Both the position numbers and the translations under genes were made by a program. Below are positions 1 to 11,067 of a stretch of 64,000 nucleotides of DNA, in pieces. Location of the stretch: positions 186,001 to 250,000 of the forward strand of contig NZ_FNYJ01000005.1 in the NCBI RefSeq assembly GCF_900108875.1, written 5' to 3'. Source of the stretch: Pseudomonas sp. NFR16. Its GTDB lineage: Bacteria; Pseudomonadota; Gammaproteobacteria; Pseudomonadales; Pseudomonadaceae. Within the stretch, counting starts at the first letter, position 1; every line of letters starts with the position of its first letter. The notes under the pieces are model-generated. The model saw nothing but the letters and a program-made list of their open reading frames with translations. It was not told where the DNA came from and did no database searches.

Positions 1-229
1 GCACGTCGCTGCAGATCACCAGCTCGCCCGGCACGGCATGTTCCACCAGATAATCATCGGCAGCATCAGGCCCACTAGGCACGACGATCAGCCTGACCAG
101 GGTGAAGCTTGGCTTGATCTGACTTTGACCCGCAACCAGTACGACTTCGAACTGCCGCTTGAGGGCAAATTTGATGACTTGGTCCTTGGCCGCCTTCGGA
201 CAGGCGTCGGCATCGATCCAGACGCGCAT
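1..229 (-). CDS. YaiI/YqxD family protein (UPF0178, DUF188), partial
   Basis: The reverse complement opens with ATG at 229 and reads MRVWIDADACPKAAKD, the typical start of the UPF0178/YaiI family, a PIN-like fold of unproven function. A GGAG lies about 9 bases upstream. The frame stays open to the window edge for 76 codons; the family is about 150 residues, so the C-terminal half is missing. The conserved acidic start (D6, D8) and a later ICSD stretch fit the family. Larger open frames on the plus strand here are shadows. The assignment comes from recognising the N-terminus, not from a search. Confidence 0.85.
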   Translation of the reverse strand, partial: MRVWIDADACPKAAKDQVIKFALKRQFEVVLVAGQSQIKPSFTLVRLIVVPSGPDAADDYLVEHAVPGELVICSDV

Positions 230-599
230 GACTCATACTCCGCAATCAGGTTTGAGACCATCCCGCAGCCGTCTTGCTGAGGGATCACTTGGTATCACGT
301 TGTCGCCGCCAAGCGCTGACGGGCTCGAAAGCTGCCTGGCTCGACATACGGGAGCAAGAAGCGGCCATTGTTCCTGCGGCAGTGTTGGCGCTCAAGCCTT
401 GCTGCACCTCATGCAGGTGCATTTGATCGATGTCGAATCCGGGTTGCCCGAATGGATGAACGATCAAGAATCCGCAAGACCACGGAGCGATGATGATGCG
501 TGAATGGATCGCCGTTCTCCAGCTGTTGCGCGCGATGAAAACACAGGGAGCGCTCAGATTGGCTCACCCACTGCTTCAGTCAGACCAACGGGCGATCAG
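230..599. other. Intergenic stretch, no gene recognised
   Basis: This 370-base gap lies between the yaiI-like gene and the LysE-family gene. Several short frames are open (for example 285-467 minus and 490-729 plus), but none has a convincing start, ribosome binding site or recognisable product. I see no RNA gene, terminator hairpin or repeat in it. Confidence 0.4.
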
Positions 600-1226
600 T
601 TACGCACGGTGCAATGTCGCGAGGAACGCCGCTGCGCTGACGAACAACCCGGCAAACGTGCGGTTCATGCGCCGTTGCTGCTTGGGCGTTTTCAGCAGGC
701 GCAGGACCTTCGAGGCAAGCCCCGTGTAGCCGGCCATCACGACCAGATCAACGCTGACCATTGTCGCCATGATGGTCAGGTACTGAGGCATCAGGGACAG
801 GTGCGTGTCGATGAACTGAGGCAGGATCGCGAGCATGAACACCAGCGCTTTGGGGTTGCTGATGTTGACCAGAAAACCTCGCGCCACCAACGCGAGCGGC
901 TTGCCGATCGGGCGAATCGCCGAATCATCTGACAGGTCGCCGGGCAGCGCGCGCCATTGCTTGACGCCCAGATAGACCAGATAGGCTACACCGAACCATT
1001 TGATCAGCGTGAACGCCAGCGCGGACGTCGCCAACACCGCGCCCAGGCCAGCGGCGATGACTGCGATTTGAACGATGAGCGCCAGTTGGAGACCCAGTGC
1101 GTTCCAGTAGCCGCGCCAGAATCCGTATTGCAGACCACTGGACATCGATGCAATGGCACCGGCGCCCGGCGACAGGCTGATGACCCAGCAAGCTGCAAAG
1201 AAAGCCAGCCATGTTTCAAGCGACAT
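600..1226 (-). CDS. LysE/RhtB family amino-acid exporter
   Basis: This 208-residue inner-membrane protein has the features of LysE/RhtB translocators: a hydrophobic N-terminal helix with SPGAGA (family consensus SPGP), alternating hydrophobic segments, and a GxKQW motif near the middle. Members export amino acids or homoserine lactones; the substrate here cannot be told. Start is set at the ATG at 1226 because GAGG lies five bases upstream; an in-frame GTG two codons earlier is less likely. It appears monocistronic, with about 100 bases to the upstream MscS-type gene. Confidence 0.85.
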   Translation of the reverse strand: MSLETWLAFFAACWVISLSPGAGAIASMSSGLQYGFWRGYWNALGLQLALIVQIAVIAAGLGAVLATSALAFTLIKWFGVAYLVYLGVKQWRALPGDLSDDSAIRPIGKPLALVARGFLVNISNPKALVFMLAILPQFIDTHLSLMPQYLTIMATMVSVDLVVMAGYTGLASKVLRLLKTPKQQRRMNRTFAGLFVSAAAFLATLHRA

Positions 1227-1334
1227 ATGCACCTCGGCGACGAAAATCTTCGCTTAACCTAAGGTTTATGCGCTTCAAAAACCAATTATTTCTAACTGTT
1301 GCTGTGACTTCGCAGATAGCTGTGCAGGTCGTCG

Positions 1335-1936
1335 TCAGTGCTGTGCGGGTTCGCCAGCGCGCTTTTCACCGGAGATGATCGGAGTGCCGTCATTGCCGCG
1401 CCAGCGGCGGATCGACTTCTGGAAAAACTGACTGTTGGGCACCTGCACCAATGTGCCGCCCAATTCAGCGGGCTCGACCAAGGTGGTGAACATCAGATTG
1501 ATCGCGGTAACGCGCCCTTTGATGCCAGGCTTGTCCGTAGTGTCTACCAGCTCGACCATATCCCCGATCCTGAACGGCCCCATCGTAAAGATGAACACCG
1601 CACAGAGCAGGTTGGACAACACACTCCACATCGCGAAAAACGCGACGGCGGCGACCGCAACGAAGCCGGACAGCGCCGCCCACAACACCGAGGCCGAAAC
1701 CCCCAGCCGGCCCAGCACCGCAACGAACGCAGTGCCCATGATCAACCAGCGAAGGCCGCCGCGCAGCATCACCAGCAACTCTGGCGGTAACAGCGGATAG
1801 CGCTCGGCCAACCCCGTCAGAAAACGCGCGACGATGCGCTGCAGAGTGTAGCCAACGAGCAGAATCAACAGAATCTGCAGGCCGACCAGAATCGGCTCGA
1901 TCCAATAAGCGGGAACAGGCAGTGCCAGCGATTCCA

Positions 1937-1937
<1 letters not shown>
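1335..1937 (-). CDS. MscS-family small mechanosensitive channel
   Basis: This 200-residue protein has three membrane segments (about residues 12-32, 60-80 and 85-118) followed by the MscS beta domain, recognisable by GPFRIGDMVEL and VQVPNSQFF. Short MscS homologues of this size act as gated pores, usually in hypo-osmotic shock. The start codon overlaps the stop of the upstream ABC-F gene by one base (TGATG), so the two are likely co-translated. The C-terminus is short, lacking the long cytoplasmic vestibule of E. coli MscS. Specific gating properties cannot be inferred. Confidence 0.88.
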
Positions 1938-3847
<1,910 letters not shown>

Positions 3848-3887
3848 AATGGCGGCGGAGTCTACCAGCTTCGTCCGGAACAGGTAG

Positions 3888-4361
3888 ATGACTATGCCTT
3901 GCGACCTATGGAGTTTCACCCTGGATTTCTATGCCCGAGCGGGTGTCGAGCAAGCCTGCCTGACGCTGCAGGCCAGCGGCGCCAACGTTTGTGCGCTGCT
4001 GTGCGGCGTCTGGATGGACCAACGCGGCGTTCCATTCGATCAGCGACGTGCCGAGGAAATCGGACAATTGGCGACCCCGTGGCACGATCAGGTGGTGGGG
4101 CCATTGCGAGCGGTTCGCACACGCTGGAAAGCCGATTCAACGAACGATGAGGAGCTCAAGGCACTGCGCGACAGGGTGAAAACACTTGAGCTGGATGCCG
4201 AGCGCGAGCTGCTGGTGAGGCTTGAGCGTTTGACCAAAGACTGGCCGGAAGACGGCCCGAGCCAGACAGGCGCCTGGCTGGCGGCGCTCGCAGGGCGAGC
4301 GGCGAACGAAAGTCCCGACGCGCTTCAGGTTTTGTTGCGCGCCGGGACCGAGATTGCTTAG
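3888..4361 (+). CDS. TIGR02444 family protein
   Basis: This 157-residue soluble protein begins MTMPCDLWSFTLDFYA, matching the TIGR02444 family of gamma-proteobacterial proteins of unknown function. Conserved features are the Trp/Phe-rich start and an ALLCGVWMD segment. The second half is charged and probably helical. It is divergent from the ABC-F gene with only 40 bases between starts, so the two share a promoter region, and it is convergent with algP, overlapping its stop by four bases. An alternative start two codons downstream (3894) is possible. Confidence 0.82.
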   Translation: MTMPCDLWSFTLDFYARAGVEQACLTLQASGANVCALLCGVWMDQRGVPFDQRRAEEIGQLATPWHDQVVGPLRAVRTRWKADSTNDEELKALRDRVKTLELDAERELLVRLERLTKDWPEDGPSQTGAWLAALAGRAANESPDALQVLLRAGTEIA

Positions 4362-5482
4362 GAAGCGCTGTTCGAGGTCGTGCCAGTCGACGGCGTCGCT
4401 GCAGGAGCGGCAGGCGCCGCTGTGGCGGTAGTCGATGCGGGTGCTACTGATGCTGGACCCGTTGGCTTGGCGGCAGTCGCGGCAGCCGGCGTTGCAGGCT
4501 TGGCCGCAGGTTTCGCGGCAGGCTTGGCGGCGGCAGGCTTTGCCGCGGGCTTGGCTGCCGCAGGCTTGCTGGCGGCTTTGGTGGCGGCAGGTTTGGCAGC
4601 AGCAGGTTTGGTTACCGCTGGCTTGGCAGCCGGAGTCGCCTTGGCAGCAGGCTTGGCCGTGGCAGGTTTGGCAGGCGCTTTGGTAGCCGCAGGTTTTGCA
4701 GCAGGTGCTTTGGCCGCCGGCTTGGCTGCAGCGGTTTTCGCAGCAGGCTTAACGGCAGGCTTGGCGGCCGCGGTCTTGACGGGAGCCTTCGCGACCGGCG
4801 CCTTCGCAGCGGGTTTCGCGGCTGGCTTGCTTGCAGCTTTGACGGCTGGTTTTGCGGCAACCGGCGTCTTGCTTGCGGCAGGTTTGGCAGCAGCGGTTTT
4901 AACCGGCGCTTCGACCGCAGATTTAGCAACAGCCTTGGCGGAGGCTTTCACCGGGGCTTTGGCGGCAGGCTTGGCAGCTGCAGTTTTGACAGCGGGCTTG
5001 GCGACCGTCGTTTTGCCAGCCGGCTTGCTGGATGCTTTGACAGCAGCCTTGGCGGCAGTCTTCTCGGTGGCAGCTCTGGCCGCGCGATCACTCAGCGCTT
5101 TGCCAACAGCTTCTTTCACGCGACCCACGCCCTGCGCGAGCTTCAGGCTTTCCTGCGCGTCACGCTTGAGGTTGAGGATGTAGGCGCGAGTTTCGGTCTG
5201 ACGATCTTTCAATGCATCGAGCAGGGTCTCAAGCTCAGCAACGCTGCTCTTGGCTTTGGTCTGTGCTTTGGCTTTACCGGCATTGGCAGAGTCTTGCAAT
5301 TTGATGCGGGATTTATGCAGTTTTTCCTGGGCTTTGCCGCGTTGCTTTTCCAGCTTGGCGAGCAATTTTTCGGCGTCTGCGAGCGCTTGAGAACAGGCAT
5401 TTTCAAGGTGCTCAAGCAGACTGCCCGAGAGTTGTTGGAGCAAATGCAACGGAGTGTTTACTGGCTTCTTGGTGGCCGACAT
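4358..5482 (-). CDS. algP: AlgP (AlgR3), histone-H1-like alginate regulatory protein
   Basis: This 374-residue protein has an N-terminal coiled-coil region (about 1-145) and a long low-complexity tail of Lys-Pro-Ala-Ala (KPAAK/KPAAT) repeats (about 150-345), like eukaryotic H1 tails. In P. aeruginosa AlgP is a DNA-binding protein once implicated in algD transcription. Its position next to algQ, in the block with hemCD and algRZ, matches the known order. The end is rich in Ala, Thr and Ser. Repeat number is expected to vary between strains because slippage in the repeat can add or remove units in frame. Confidence 0.95.
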   Translation of the reverse strand: MSATKKPVNTPLHLLQQLSGSLLEHLENACSQALADAEKLLAKLEKQRGKAQEKLHKSRIKLQDSANAGKAKAQTKAKSSVAELETLLDALKDRQTETRAYILNLKRDAQESLKLAQGVGRVKEAVGKALSDRAARAATEKTAAKAAVKASSKPAGKTTVAKPAVKTAAAKPAAKAPVKASAKAVAKSAVEAPVKTAAAKPAASKTPVAAKPAVKAASKPAAKPAAKAPVAKAPVKTAAAKPAVKPAAKTAAAKPAAKAPAAKPAATKAPAKPATAKPAAKATPAAKPAVTKPAAAKPAATKAASKPAAAKPAAKPAAAKPAAKPAAKPATPAAATAAKPTGPASVAPASTTATAAPAAPAATPSTGTTSNSAS

Positions 5483-5662
5483 GACTTACCTCCTGGCTGA
5501 TTTGAATGCGGCTCATACTAGACCTCTGCCCGCACCGCCGCTAGGGCATCTTGACACTACCGTTCGCGGTCTGTTGCAAGTCGGGCAAAATCGCTGCATT
5601 CCCCATCACATTCGGCGCGCGGCGCTGGCATAATCGCTCACTTCCCAGGCCGGAGAGCATTC

Positions 5663-6340
5663 ATGTCGCGCTACCTGTTTATGTCGTTGTTCCTCTTGGT
5701 ACCCCTTGCTCACGCGACCGATGCCCCGCCGTCCGATAACGCACACGACCTGGCATACAGCCTGGGCGCCAGTCTTGGCGAACGTCTGCGTCAGGAAGCG
5801 CCGGATCTGCAATTGCCTGCGCTGATCGAAGGTCTTCAGCAGGCGTATCAGAACAAGCCTTTGGCGATCAAGCCGGAACGCATGGAACAGATCCTCAGTG
5901 ACCACGATGCCGCGCTCGCTCAGGCTGAAAATTCCGGGCAATCCGAGCCACAGACCGAGGCTGCGCTGAAGGAAGAACGTCGATTCATGGAGGCCGAAAA
6001 AGCCAAGCCAGGCGTTCGTCAGCTGGCCGACGGAATCCTGATGACCGAGCTGGCGCCCGGTAACGGTCCCAAGCCTGACATCAATGGTCGCGTTCAGGTC
6101 AAGTACGTCGGCAAACTGCCTGACGGCACCATCTTCGACCAGAGCCAGCAGCCTCAATGGTTTCGACTGGACAGCGTAATCGCCGGCTGGACCACCGCGC
6201 TGGTGGACATGCCCGTAGGCGCCAAGTGGCGTCTGGTGATTCCGTCGGCCCAGGCCTACGGCGCTGAGGGCGCAGGCGACCTGATTGATCCCTACACGCC
6301 GCTGGTGTTCGAGATCGAGCTGATCGCAGTGTCCCAATAA
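5663..6340 (+). CDS. FKBP-type peptidyl-prolyl isomerase, periplasmic
   Basis: This 225-residue protein starts with a signal peptide (MSRYLFMSLFLLVPLAHA, cleavage likely after residue 18). A helical dimerisation domain follows (about 25-110; YSLGASLGERL resembles FkpA/Mip), then a C-terminal FKBP domain (about 125-222) with VQVKYVGKLPDGTIFDQS and AYGAEGAG. It should catalyse proline cis-trans isomerisation in the periplasm. The usual W in VIxGW is present (VIAGW). It is divergent from algP and ends at a strong bidirectional terminator shared with algQ. Confidence 0.93.
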   Translation: MSRYLFMSLFLLVPLAHATDAPPSDNAHDLAYSLGASLGERLRQEAPDLQLPALIEGLQQAYQNKPLAIKPERMEQILSDHDAALAQAENSGQSEPQTEAALKEERRFMEAEKAKPGVRQLADGILMTELAPGNGPKPDINGRVQVKYVGKLPDGTIFDQSQQPQWFRLDSVIAGWTTALVDMPVGAKWRLVIPSAQAYGAEGAGDLIDPYTPLVFEIELIAVSQ

Positions 6341-6388
6341 CGTCGGATTCGGGCACGCATCAGTGGAGAGCCGCTGTGCGCAAAGCAA

Positions 6389-6420
6389 TAAAAAAGGGTG
6401 CCCCGAGGCACCCTTTTTTG
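6389..6420. terminator. Bidirectional rho-independent terminator
   Basis: The hairpin GGGTGCC-CCGA-GGCACCC is flanked by an A run on the left and a T run on the right, so it can terminate the FKBP gene on the plus strand and algQ on the minus strand. Confidence 0.9.
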
Positions 6421-6434
6421 CGACCTGAACGGGG

Positions 6435-6893
6435 TCAGGCCTGAACAGCCAGCTTGTCTTTGTGTGCGGTATGCAACACTTCGATCAGGCAGTCTTCAAG
6501 CTCGAAGCGCTCATGCAGCAAGCCGCCTAATTCTTTGAATTTCTCTGCCACGCATTTCCCTTCATCGCACAGATCATTGAACGCCAGCAGCTTCTCAGTG
6601 ATGACGTCGATTCGGGGATAGAGGGTGTCTGCGAGTTCGAGACCGCGCTGATCGTTGAAAGCCTTGGCTTCGCCCGTCAACTGCTCGTAGATTTCGAAAT
6701 GACCGGCCGATACGTAATCGACCAATGTGCCGCAGAACTCCTGCAGCTGCTTGCGTGTTTCAGACAACGCTTCTGGCTCTGCACCAAGCACATCGTAGGC
6801 TTTGATCAGCTCGTTGCGTTCTTGCAGCCAGCGATCGATCAGCTTGTGAACTCCGCCCCAGCGTTCCTGAGCATTCTGACAACTTTCCAGCAT
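6435..6893 (-). CDS. algQ: AlgQ (Rsd-family anti-sigma-70 factor)
   Basis: This 152-residue helical protein begins MLESCQNAQERWGGVH, as AlgQ/Rsd does. Rsd-family proteins bind region 4 of sigma-70 and shift RNA polymerase toward alternative sigma factors; in Pseudomonas AlgQ affects alginate and siderophore genes. Its position between algP and dsbB is the expected one. Start is the ATG at 6893; the frame is open nine codons further, but that region holds the purine-rich leader AAGGGAAGAGAGA. It ends at the shared bidirectional terminator. Confidence 0.95.
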   Translation of the reverse strand: MLESCQNAQERWGGVHKLIDRWLQERNELIKAYDVLGAEPEALSETRKQLQEFCGTLVDYVSAGHFEIYEQLTGEAKAFNDQRGLELADTLYPRIDVITEKLLAFNDLCDEGKCVAEKFKELGGLLHERFELEDCLIEVLHTAHKDKLAVQA

Positions 6894-7076
6894 GATGTTC
6901 TCTCTTCCCTTCAGGGGCATGCTGCCTTGAATCGCCTGGCGATCCGGCCGATGCGTATGAAAACCGGCTCAGAAAAACCGTCGATGGCAGCATTATTCCG
7001 ATGATGCGTGCGGCCCAGATTATGCCCGCATGACGAGGCCTTCAAGGTACGCAGGAGAGAAAGTTCATACAAGTGT

Positions 7077-7604
7077 TTAATCAGAGCTGCCCGATTCCAT
7101 TGGTCCGAATCGACGAAACTTGATCAAAAGGCAGTACAGCGCGAACAGGCTCATGCCCGAAAACGCCAGCAGACTCCACTCCGGCAGGCTGATGCCAAAC
7201 AACGACCAGGTGATTTCAGAGCACCCTGCATTGCCAGCCAGCACCAGGGAAAGAACCTTCGCGTACGGTTGCGTATCCAGCAGGTAGTGAAGGTTCTCCA
7301 GACACGCCGACATGTTTTCCGGAGGCGATGCTTGTAACCAGACTTGCCGGGCGGCAACTGATGCACCGATCAGTGAAAGCAGCAGGAGCGTGGCGGAATA
7401 GATTCGCCAACCAGTGCGAGCTGGCGCATGACAGGCGGCGATCAGGCAAACGCCCGCGAAGGTCATCAGCAGCGCGCGTTGCAGAGCGCACAGCGGACAA
7501 GGCGCGAAGGTCAATGTGAAGCCGAGATAGACAACCGCTCCTGTAATCGATGCACAGGCCAGAAACGCCAGAAAGAACAGGGAGCGCGTGCGAGCCAGAT
7601 GCAT
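7077..7604 (-). CDS. dsbB: DsbB-family disulfide bond formation protein
   Basis: This 175-residue inner-membrane protein has four predicted membrane helices. The first periplasmic loop carries CPLC (C36, C39) and the second carries C101 and C128, the two disulfide pairs of DsbB. The QR following the first loop (residues 42-43) corresponds to the quinone-binding Arg region. It would reoxidise DsbA by passing electrons to ubiquinone. Pseudomonads carry more than one dsbB-like gene; this copy, beside algQ, is the one sometimes called dsbH. It appears monocistronic. Confidence 0.93.
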   Translation of the reverse strand: MHLARTRSLFFLAFLACASITGAVVYLGFTLTFAPCPLCALQRALLMTFAGVCLIAACHAPARTGWRIYSATLLLLSLIGASVAARQVWLQASPPENMSACLENLHYLLDTQPYAKVLSLVLAGNAGCSEITWSLFGISLPEWSLLAFSGMSLFALYCLLIKFRRFGPMESGSSD

Positions 7605-7809
7605 GGAAAATCCGTAACAAAAGACGAAGGCGGCTACGGTAGAGGAAAGCGAGAGTCGCTTTCAAGGCAACCAGCGGAGGATATTTCTTAGTTGGTGTAG
7701 GGAAATCCCGACGCTCGCCCTAAGACGTTATACCGGCATCGCGGAACGCATTCTAAAGCCCTACATAACATTAGGAAACTTCCCACATCTCCAACAAAGC
7801 AATACAGAA

Positions 7810-7829
7810 AAGGCCCCTGATGGGGCCTT
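7810..7829 (-). terminator. Rho-independent terminator after hemY
   Basis: AAGGCCCC-TGAT-GGGGCCTT forms an eight-pair stem; reading on the minus strand it is followed by TTTTCTG. It lies 27 bases downstream of hemY and closes the hemCDXY operon. Outer ACAGAA/TTCTGT arms may extend the stem. The remaining 7605-7855 holds no other feature I can support. Confidence 0.85.
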
Positions 7830-7855
7830 AAGTTCTGTGAAGGCGACCCGCTCGA

Positions 7856-9103
7856 TCAGACGCTGGTCAATGCCGGCAACGGTCTTGCCAGTAAACGCTC
7901 ATCCAGTAATCCGAGGCCTTCCTGAAACAACTGATTGCTGCGATCAGTTTCACCCAGCTGCCCAAGAAGGCGCGCCAGTTCGGCACACGCTTCAGGATTG
8001 CGCTGCAACCTCAGGCTGCTCTCGAGATAGTCCCGCGCCTTGCCCCACAGACTGCTTTGCAGGCACAGCCGTCCAAGGGTCAGTAACAGGCCTGGATCGT
8101 CGGGATGGTTCTTCAGCCAACCTTCCGCGGTCTGCAATTGCTTGCCGGGATCGCTGCCGCGGACCAGCCCGTAGAGACGCGCCAGATGGCTGCTGTATTC
8201 ACGTTTAAGCGAGTTGCGCAGCACTTCTTCGGCCTGAACGTCGGCACCATGGCGACGCAGTTGCTCGGCGTAGGCCAGAACCAACGCAGGCTCCTGACGC
8301 TGGGCGGACGACAGTTGCTGCCAGGCGTTCTCCAACGCAGGCAATCCGGTCGCTCCCGCTTCGCCGTCCGCCCCGCGATAGGCCGCCAGGGACAGATTTT
8401 CACCCCAGGCACGCTTCTCGAGTTCGGCCAGCTCCTGGGCGGGCAGCACTTTGTCTTTGCGCAGCTCCGGCATCAGGCGGATCAGCTCGGACCACTCGCC
8501 GCGCTGACGATAAAGCCGCTGCAACTGACGCAACACCTGCGGGTTGTGCGGGTGACGTTCCTGCATGGCCTGCAAGGTCGCCAGAGCACCCTCACTGTCG
8601 CCGCGATCAAGTTGCAGTTGTGCATGATTCAGCGCGATTGCCAGCTCGGCTTGCGGCTGACGCTCCAGCGCGCGTTCCAGCAGGTTGTCACTCTCCTCAT
8701 AACGGCCCTGTTCGTTTGCCGCGCGGGCAGCGCCGAGGTAATACAAGAGCGGCTGGCTATCGGCCTCGGCGGCACGATGCAGGTGCCTTTGCGCACTGGC
8801 CCAGCGACCTTCGGCAAGATCCATCTGGCCCTGTTCGATCGCGATCTGCACACGGCGGCTGCGATTACGACGGGACCACGGATTGACTACGCCACCAGAG
8901 GTCGTCAGCAGCCGGATCAGGCCGCGAACGAACCAGATAATGAAGCCGATCGCGACGAGCAAGGCGAGCGCAGCCCAGAGGCTGGACTCATAGCGGAACG
9001 TATCGTAAGCGATCAACACGTACCCGGCATGATGCGAAATAGCGAGACCGATCAACGCCGCGACCACGATCAGTACGAAGACGATCACATAGGCGCGCTT
9101 CAT
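7856..9103 (-). CDS. hemY: HemY-like TPR membrane protein of the heme operon
   Basis: This 415-residue protein has two N-terminal membrane helices (about 4-24 and 40-62, ending in WFVRGLIRLL), then a long array of TPR-like helical pairs (for example LYYLGAARAANEQGRY) to the C-terminus. It is the proteobacterial HemY found with hemX in uro-operons, not the protoporphyrinogen oxidase of Bacillus with the same symbol. It may scaffold heme-pathway enzymes at the membrane. It overlaps hemX by four bases (ATGA). Confidence 0.93.
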   Translation of the reverse strand: MKRAYVIVFVLIVVAALIGLAISHHAGYVLIAYDTFRYESSLWAALALLVAIGFIIWFVRGLIRLLTTSGGVVNPWSRRNRSRRVQIAIEQGQMDLAEGRWASAQRHLHRAAEADSQPLLYYLGAARAANEQGRYEESDNLLERALERQPQAELAIALNHAQLQLDRGDSEGALATLQAMQERHPHNPQVLRQLQRLYRQRGEWSELIRLMPELRKDKVLPAQELAELEKRAWGENLSLAAYRGADGEAGATGLPALENAWQQLSSAQRQEPALVLAYAEQLRRHGADVQAEEVLRNSLKREYSSHLARLYGLVRGSDPGKQLQTAEGWLKNHPDDPGLLLTLGRLCLQSSLWGKARDYLESSLRLQRNPEACAELARLLGQLGETDRSNQLFQEGLGLLDERLLARPLPALTSV

Positions 9104-10242
9104 GGGCGACTCCCCGGCTGCGCCCCGTCAGCCTGGTTGTCCAGCGCGCCCCCCACCGGCGAGTGGCGCTGCTGCAGATAGGCCTGAACCGCGCTGAGGC
9201 TTTGATTCAGATCGGGCGTGACGACAGACACGGGTTTGCCGGCCAACTCGTCGAGGCGCTGGCCAATGACTTTGCTCTGCGGATTGTCGCGGTTGAAGTT
9301 GGTATCCAGCACGCTTCGCGCTTCAGCAATCGCTTTACTGTAAACCGGCGCCTCTCCATTCAAGGCTGCCCACTGCGCCTGCTCCAGCGCAAGACTCAGC
9401 GCAAGACGTACCTGGGTCAGGCTCTGTCCCGCCAACAGAGGACGAATGTTGCGATCGGCATGAAAATCGATGCGCACGTACTGAGAGATCTTGTCCCACC
9501 ACTTCGCCCAGTAGCTGTCTTCGCTGCCGTCAGTAAGGCTGAACAGAGAGTCGCCCTTGTCTTTGTATTCCGGAGCCAGGGCGTTCAACTCACCAACCTG
9601 ATCGCGCAAAGCAGCCAGTTGCAGGAACAATCCCGTGCGGTCCGGTTGATCGACGCTGCGCAGCGCCGCGAGGCTCTTGGCCAACTGCTCGCGCGCGGCA
9701 AATGCGCCTGGATCGTCTTGTTCGCGCAGGATCTCATCGGCGCCCTGCACCAGCGCCTGCGCGCTGTTGATGTCCTGCAACGCAGACAGGCGCAGCGTCG
9801 CCAGACGCAGCAAATGCTCGGCCTCTGCCAGACGCCAGTCCTTGCGGCTCGCGCCCAGCACTGTTTCCAGACGCTGACTCAGACGCTGCTGATCGCCCTG
9901 CAACTGCGTGACCAGTCGACGCCGGTCTTCCAGTTCTTCAGCCGGCGGCAGCTGCGCCAGCCGAGCTGACAGTTGCTGTTCGCTTTGCTTGAGCATCTGG
10001 GTTTGCGACCCGATGTCCTGCAACTGGCCAGACTGCTGCTGGGTGCCGGCCTGAATCGCGCGCAACTGCCACACGCTCCAGCCTCCAACGGCGACACCTG
10101 CTGCGCCGAGCAAGAGGGCCAGGATTGCCAGACCATTACTGCTGCGGCGGCTGGACGGTTCTTTGTGCGCTGGATCAGGCACGGGCTCGGAGTGGGCCTG
10201 CACCGGTTCAACGTCATCTTTTGGCAAGACTGTTTCGCTCAC
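9100..10242 (-). CDS. hemX: HemX, membrane-anchored protein of the heme operon
   Basis: This 380-residue protein has an acidic/proline-rich N-terminus, one membrane helix (about 36-56, LAILALLLGAAGVAVGGW) and a large coiled-coil/helical periplasmic region with QL-rich heptads. It is the proteobacterial HemX, often misnamed uroporphyrinogen-III methyltransferase although it lacks the methyltransferase glycine-rich motifs. A scaffold or regulatory role in tetrapyrrole synthesis is inferred from operon context. The gene lies 51 bases after hemD and overlaps hemY. Confidence 0.93.
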   Translation of the reverse strand: MSETVLPKDDVEPVQAHSEPVPDPAHKEPSSRRSSNGLAILALLLGAAGVAVGGWSVWQLRAIQAGTQQQSGQLQDIGSQTQMLKQSEQQLSARLAQLPPAEELEDRRRLVTQLQGDQQRLSQRLETVLGASRKDWRLAEAEHLLRLATLRLSALQDINSAQALVQGADEILREQDDPGAFAAREQLAKSLAALRSVDQPDRTGLFLQLAALRDQVGELNALAPEYKDKGDSLFSLTDGSEDSYWAKWWDKISQYVRIDFHADRNIRPLLAGQSLTQVRLALSLALEQAQWAALNGEAPVYSKAIAEARSVLDTNFNRDNPQSKVIGQRLDELAGKPVSVVTPDLNQSLSAVQAYLQQRHSPVGGALDNQADGAQPGSRP

Positions 10243-10293
10243 GTATCCATCCTTTGCATTTGGGCGTAATCGCGTAATCCGACTCGTCGATCA

Positions 10294-11067
10294 TTACGCC
10301 TGTGAGGCAGGTGCGGGCGTTTCCCGCAACGCTGCCAGCAAGGCCGAAGCGCTGGCGCCCCGGCAGTCCACTACGGTCGAAGCGCCGGCAGCACGTGCCA
10401 GTTCAGCAACCCGGGGGCTCGGTACGAATAACGGCAACTGCGAAAGCACAGGCCAAGCGTCGCCGGCCATTTCACGCAGATGCTCAAAACCCTGTCCACT
10501 GCTGACCACCAGCCCGTTCAAGCGTTCCGCCCCAACTCTGTGCACCAGCGTCGAAGCGGGGTAACGCGGCAGGTTTCGGCGATACAGCGGCAGATAATCG
10601 ACAGTAACACCTCGCTCGCGCAAGCGCTCTGCCAACAGTTCTCGGCCATCTTCGCCACGCATGATCAGCACCTTGGGGTCGTAGCCGGAAATAGCCTGTT
10701 CCAGTTGCGCGAGCTCAAGCAGCGCTTCGCTGTCGTCGCCGTGCTCGGGGAAGAACACTTGCAAGCCATAGTCGTCGAGGATCTGCGCCGTGGCTGCACC
10801 GACGGTGAACCATTTTTGCATCGGTGGCTGCGGCCAGACTTCATCGACCCTCTCAAGCCCGAGCCGGGCGGCAGGTTTGCTGACGACAATCACTGCACAG
10901 TAAGTGGCAAGGTTGTAGATGATCGAGCGACTTTCTTCAGACACCGGCAGGGGTTCGATCTCAAGCAGCGGCAGGCTGGAGCTGAACACGCCCTGCTCGG
11001 CCAGCACGTCGGCGACGGCTTGTGATTCTTCTGCCGGCCGGGTCAGCAGCAGGCGCCAACCCTTCAC
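10294..11067 (-). CDS. hemD: Uroporphyrinogen-III synthase
   Basis: This 257-residue cytosolic enzyme should cyclise hydroxymethylbilane to uroporphyrinogen III with inversion of ring D. It shows the two-lobed HemD layout: LLLTRPAEESQAVADVL at the start, VVSKPAARLG, FTVGAATAQIL and the C-terminal VVSSGQGFEHL and FVPSPRVAELARAAG. Sequence conservation in this family is low, so context matters: the start overlaps the hemC stop by four bases, ensuring coupled supply of its unstable substrate. Confidence 0.95.
   Translation of the reverse strand: MKGWRLLLTRPAEESQAVADVLAEQGVFSSSLPLLEIEPLPVSEESRSIIYNLATYCAVIVVSKPAARLGLERVDEVWPQPPMQKWFTVGAATAQILDDYGLQVFFPEHGDDSEALLELAQLEQAISGYDPKVLIMRGEDGRELLAERLRERGVTVDYLPLYRRNLPRYPASTLVHRVGAERLNGLVVSSGQGFEHLREMAGDAWPVLSQLPLFVPSPRVAELARAAGASTVVDCRGASASALLAALRETPAPASQA

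Noticed and set aside
4380..5183. Long Ala/Gly-rich frame antisense to algP
   Set aside because: It is the mirror of the KPAA repeats; low-complexity GC-rich DNA keeps several frames open. No start signal or family match.
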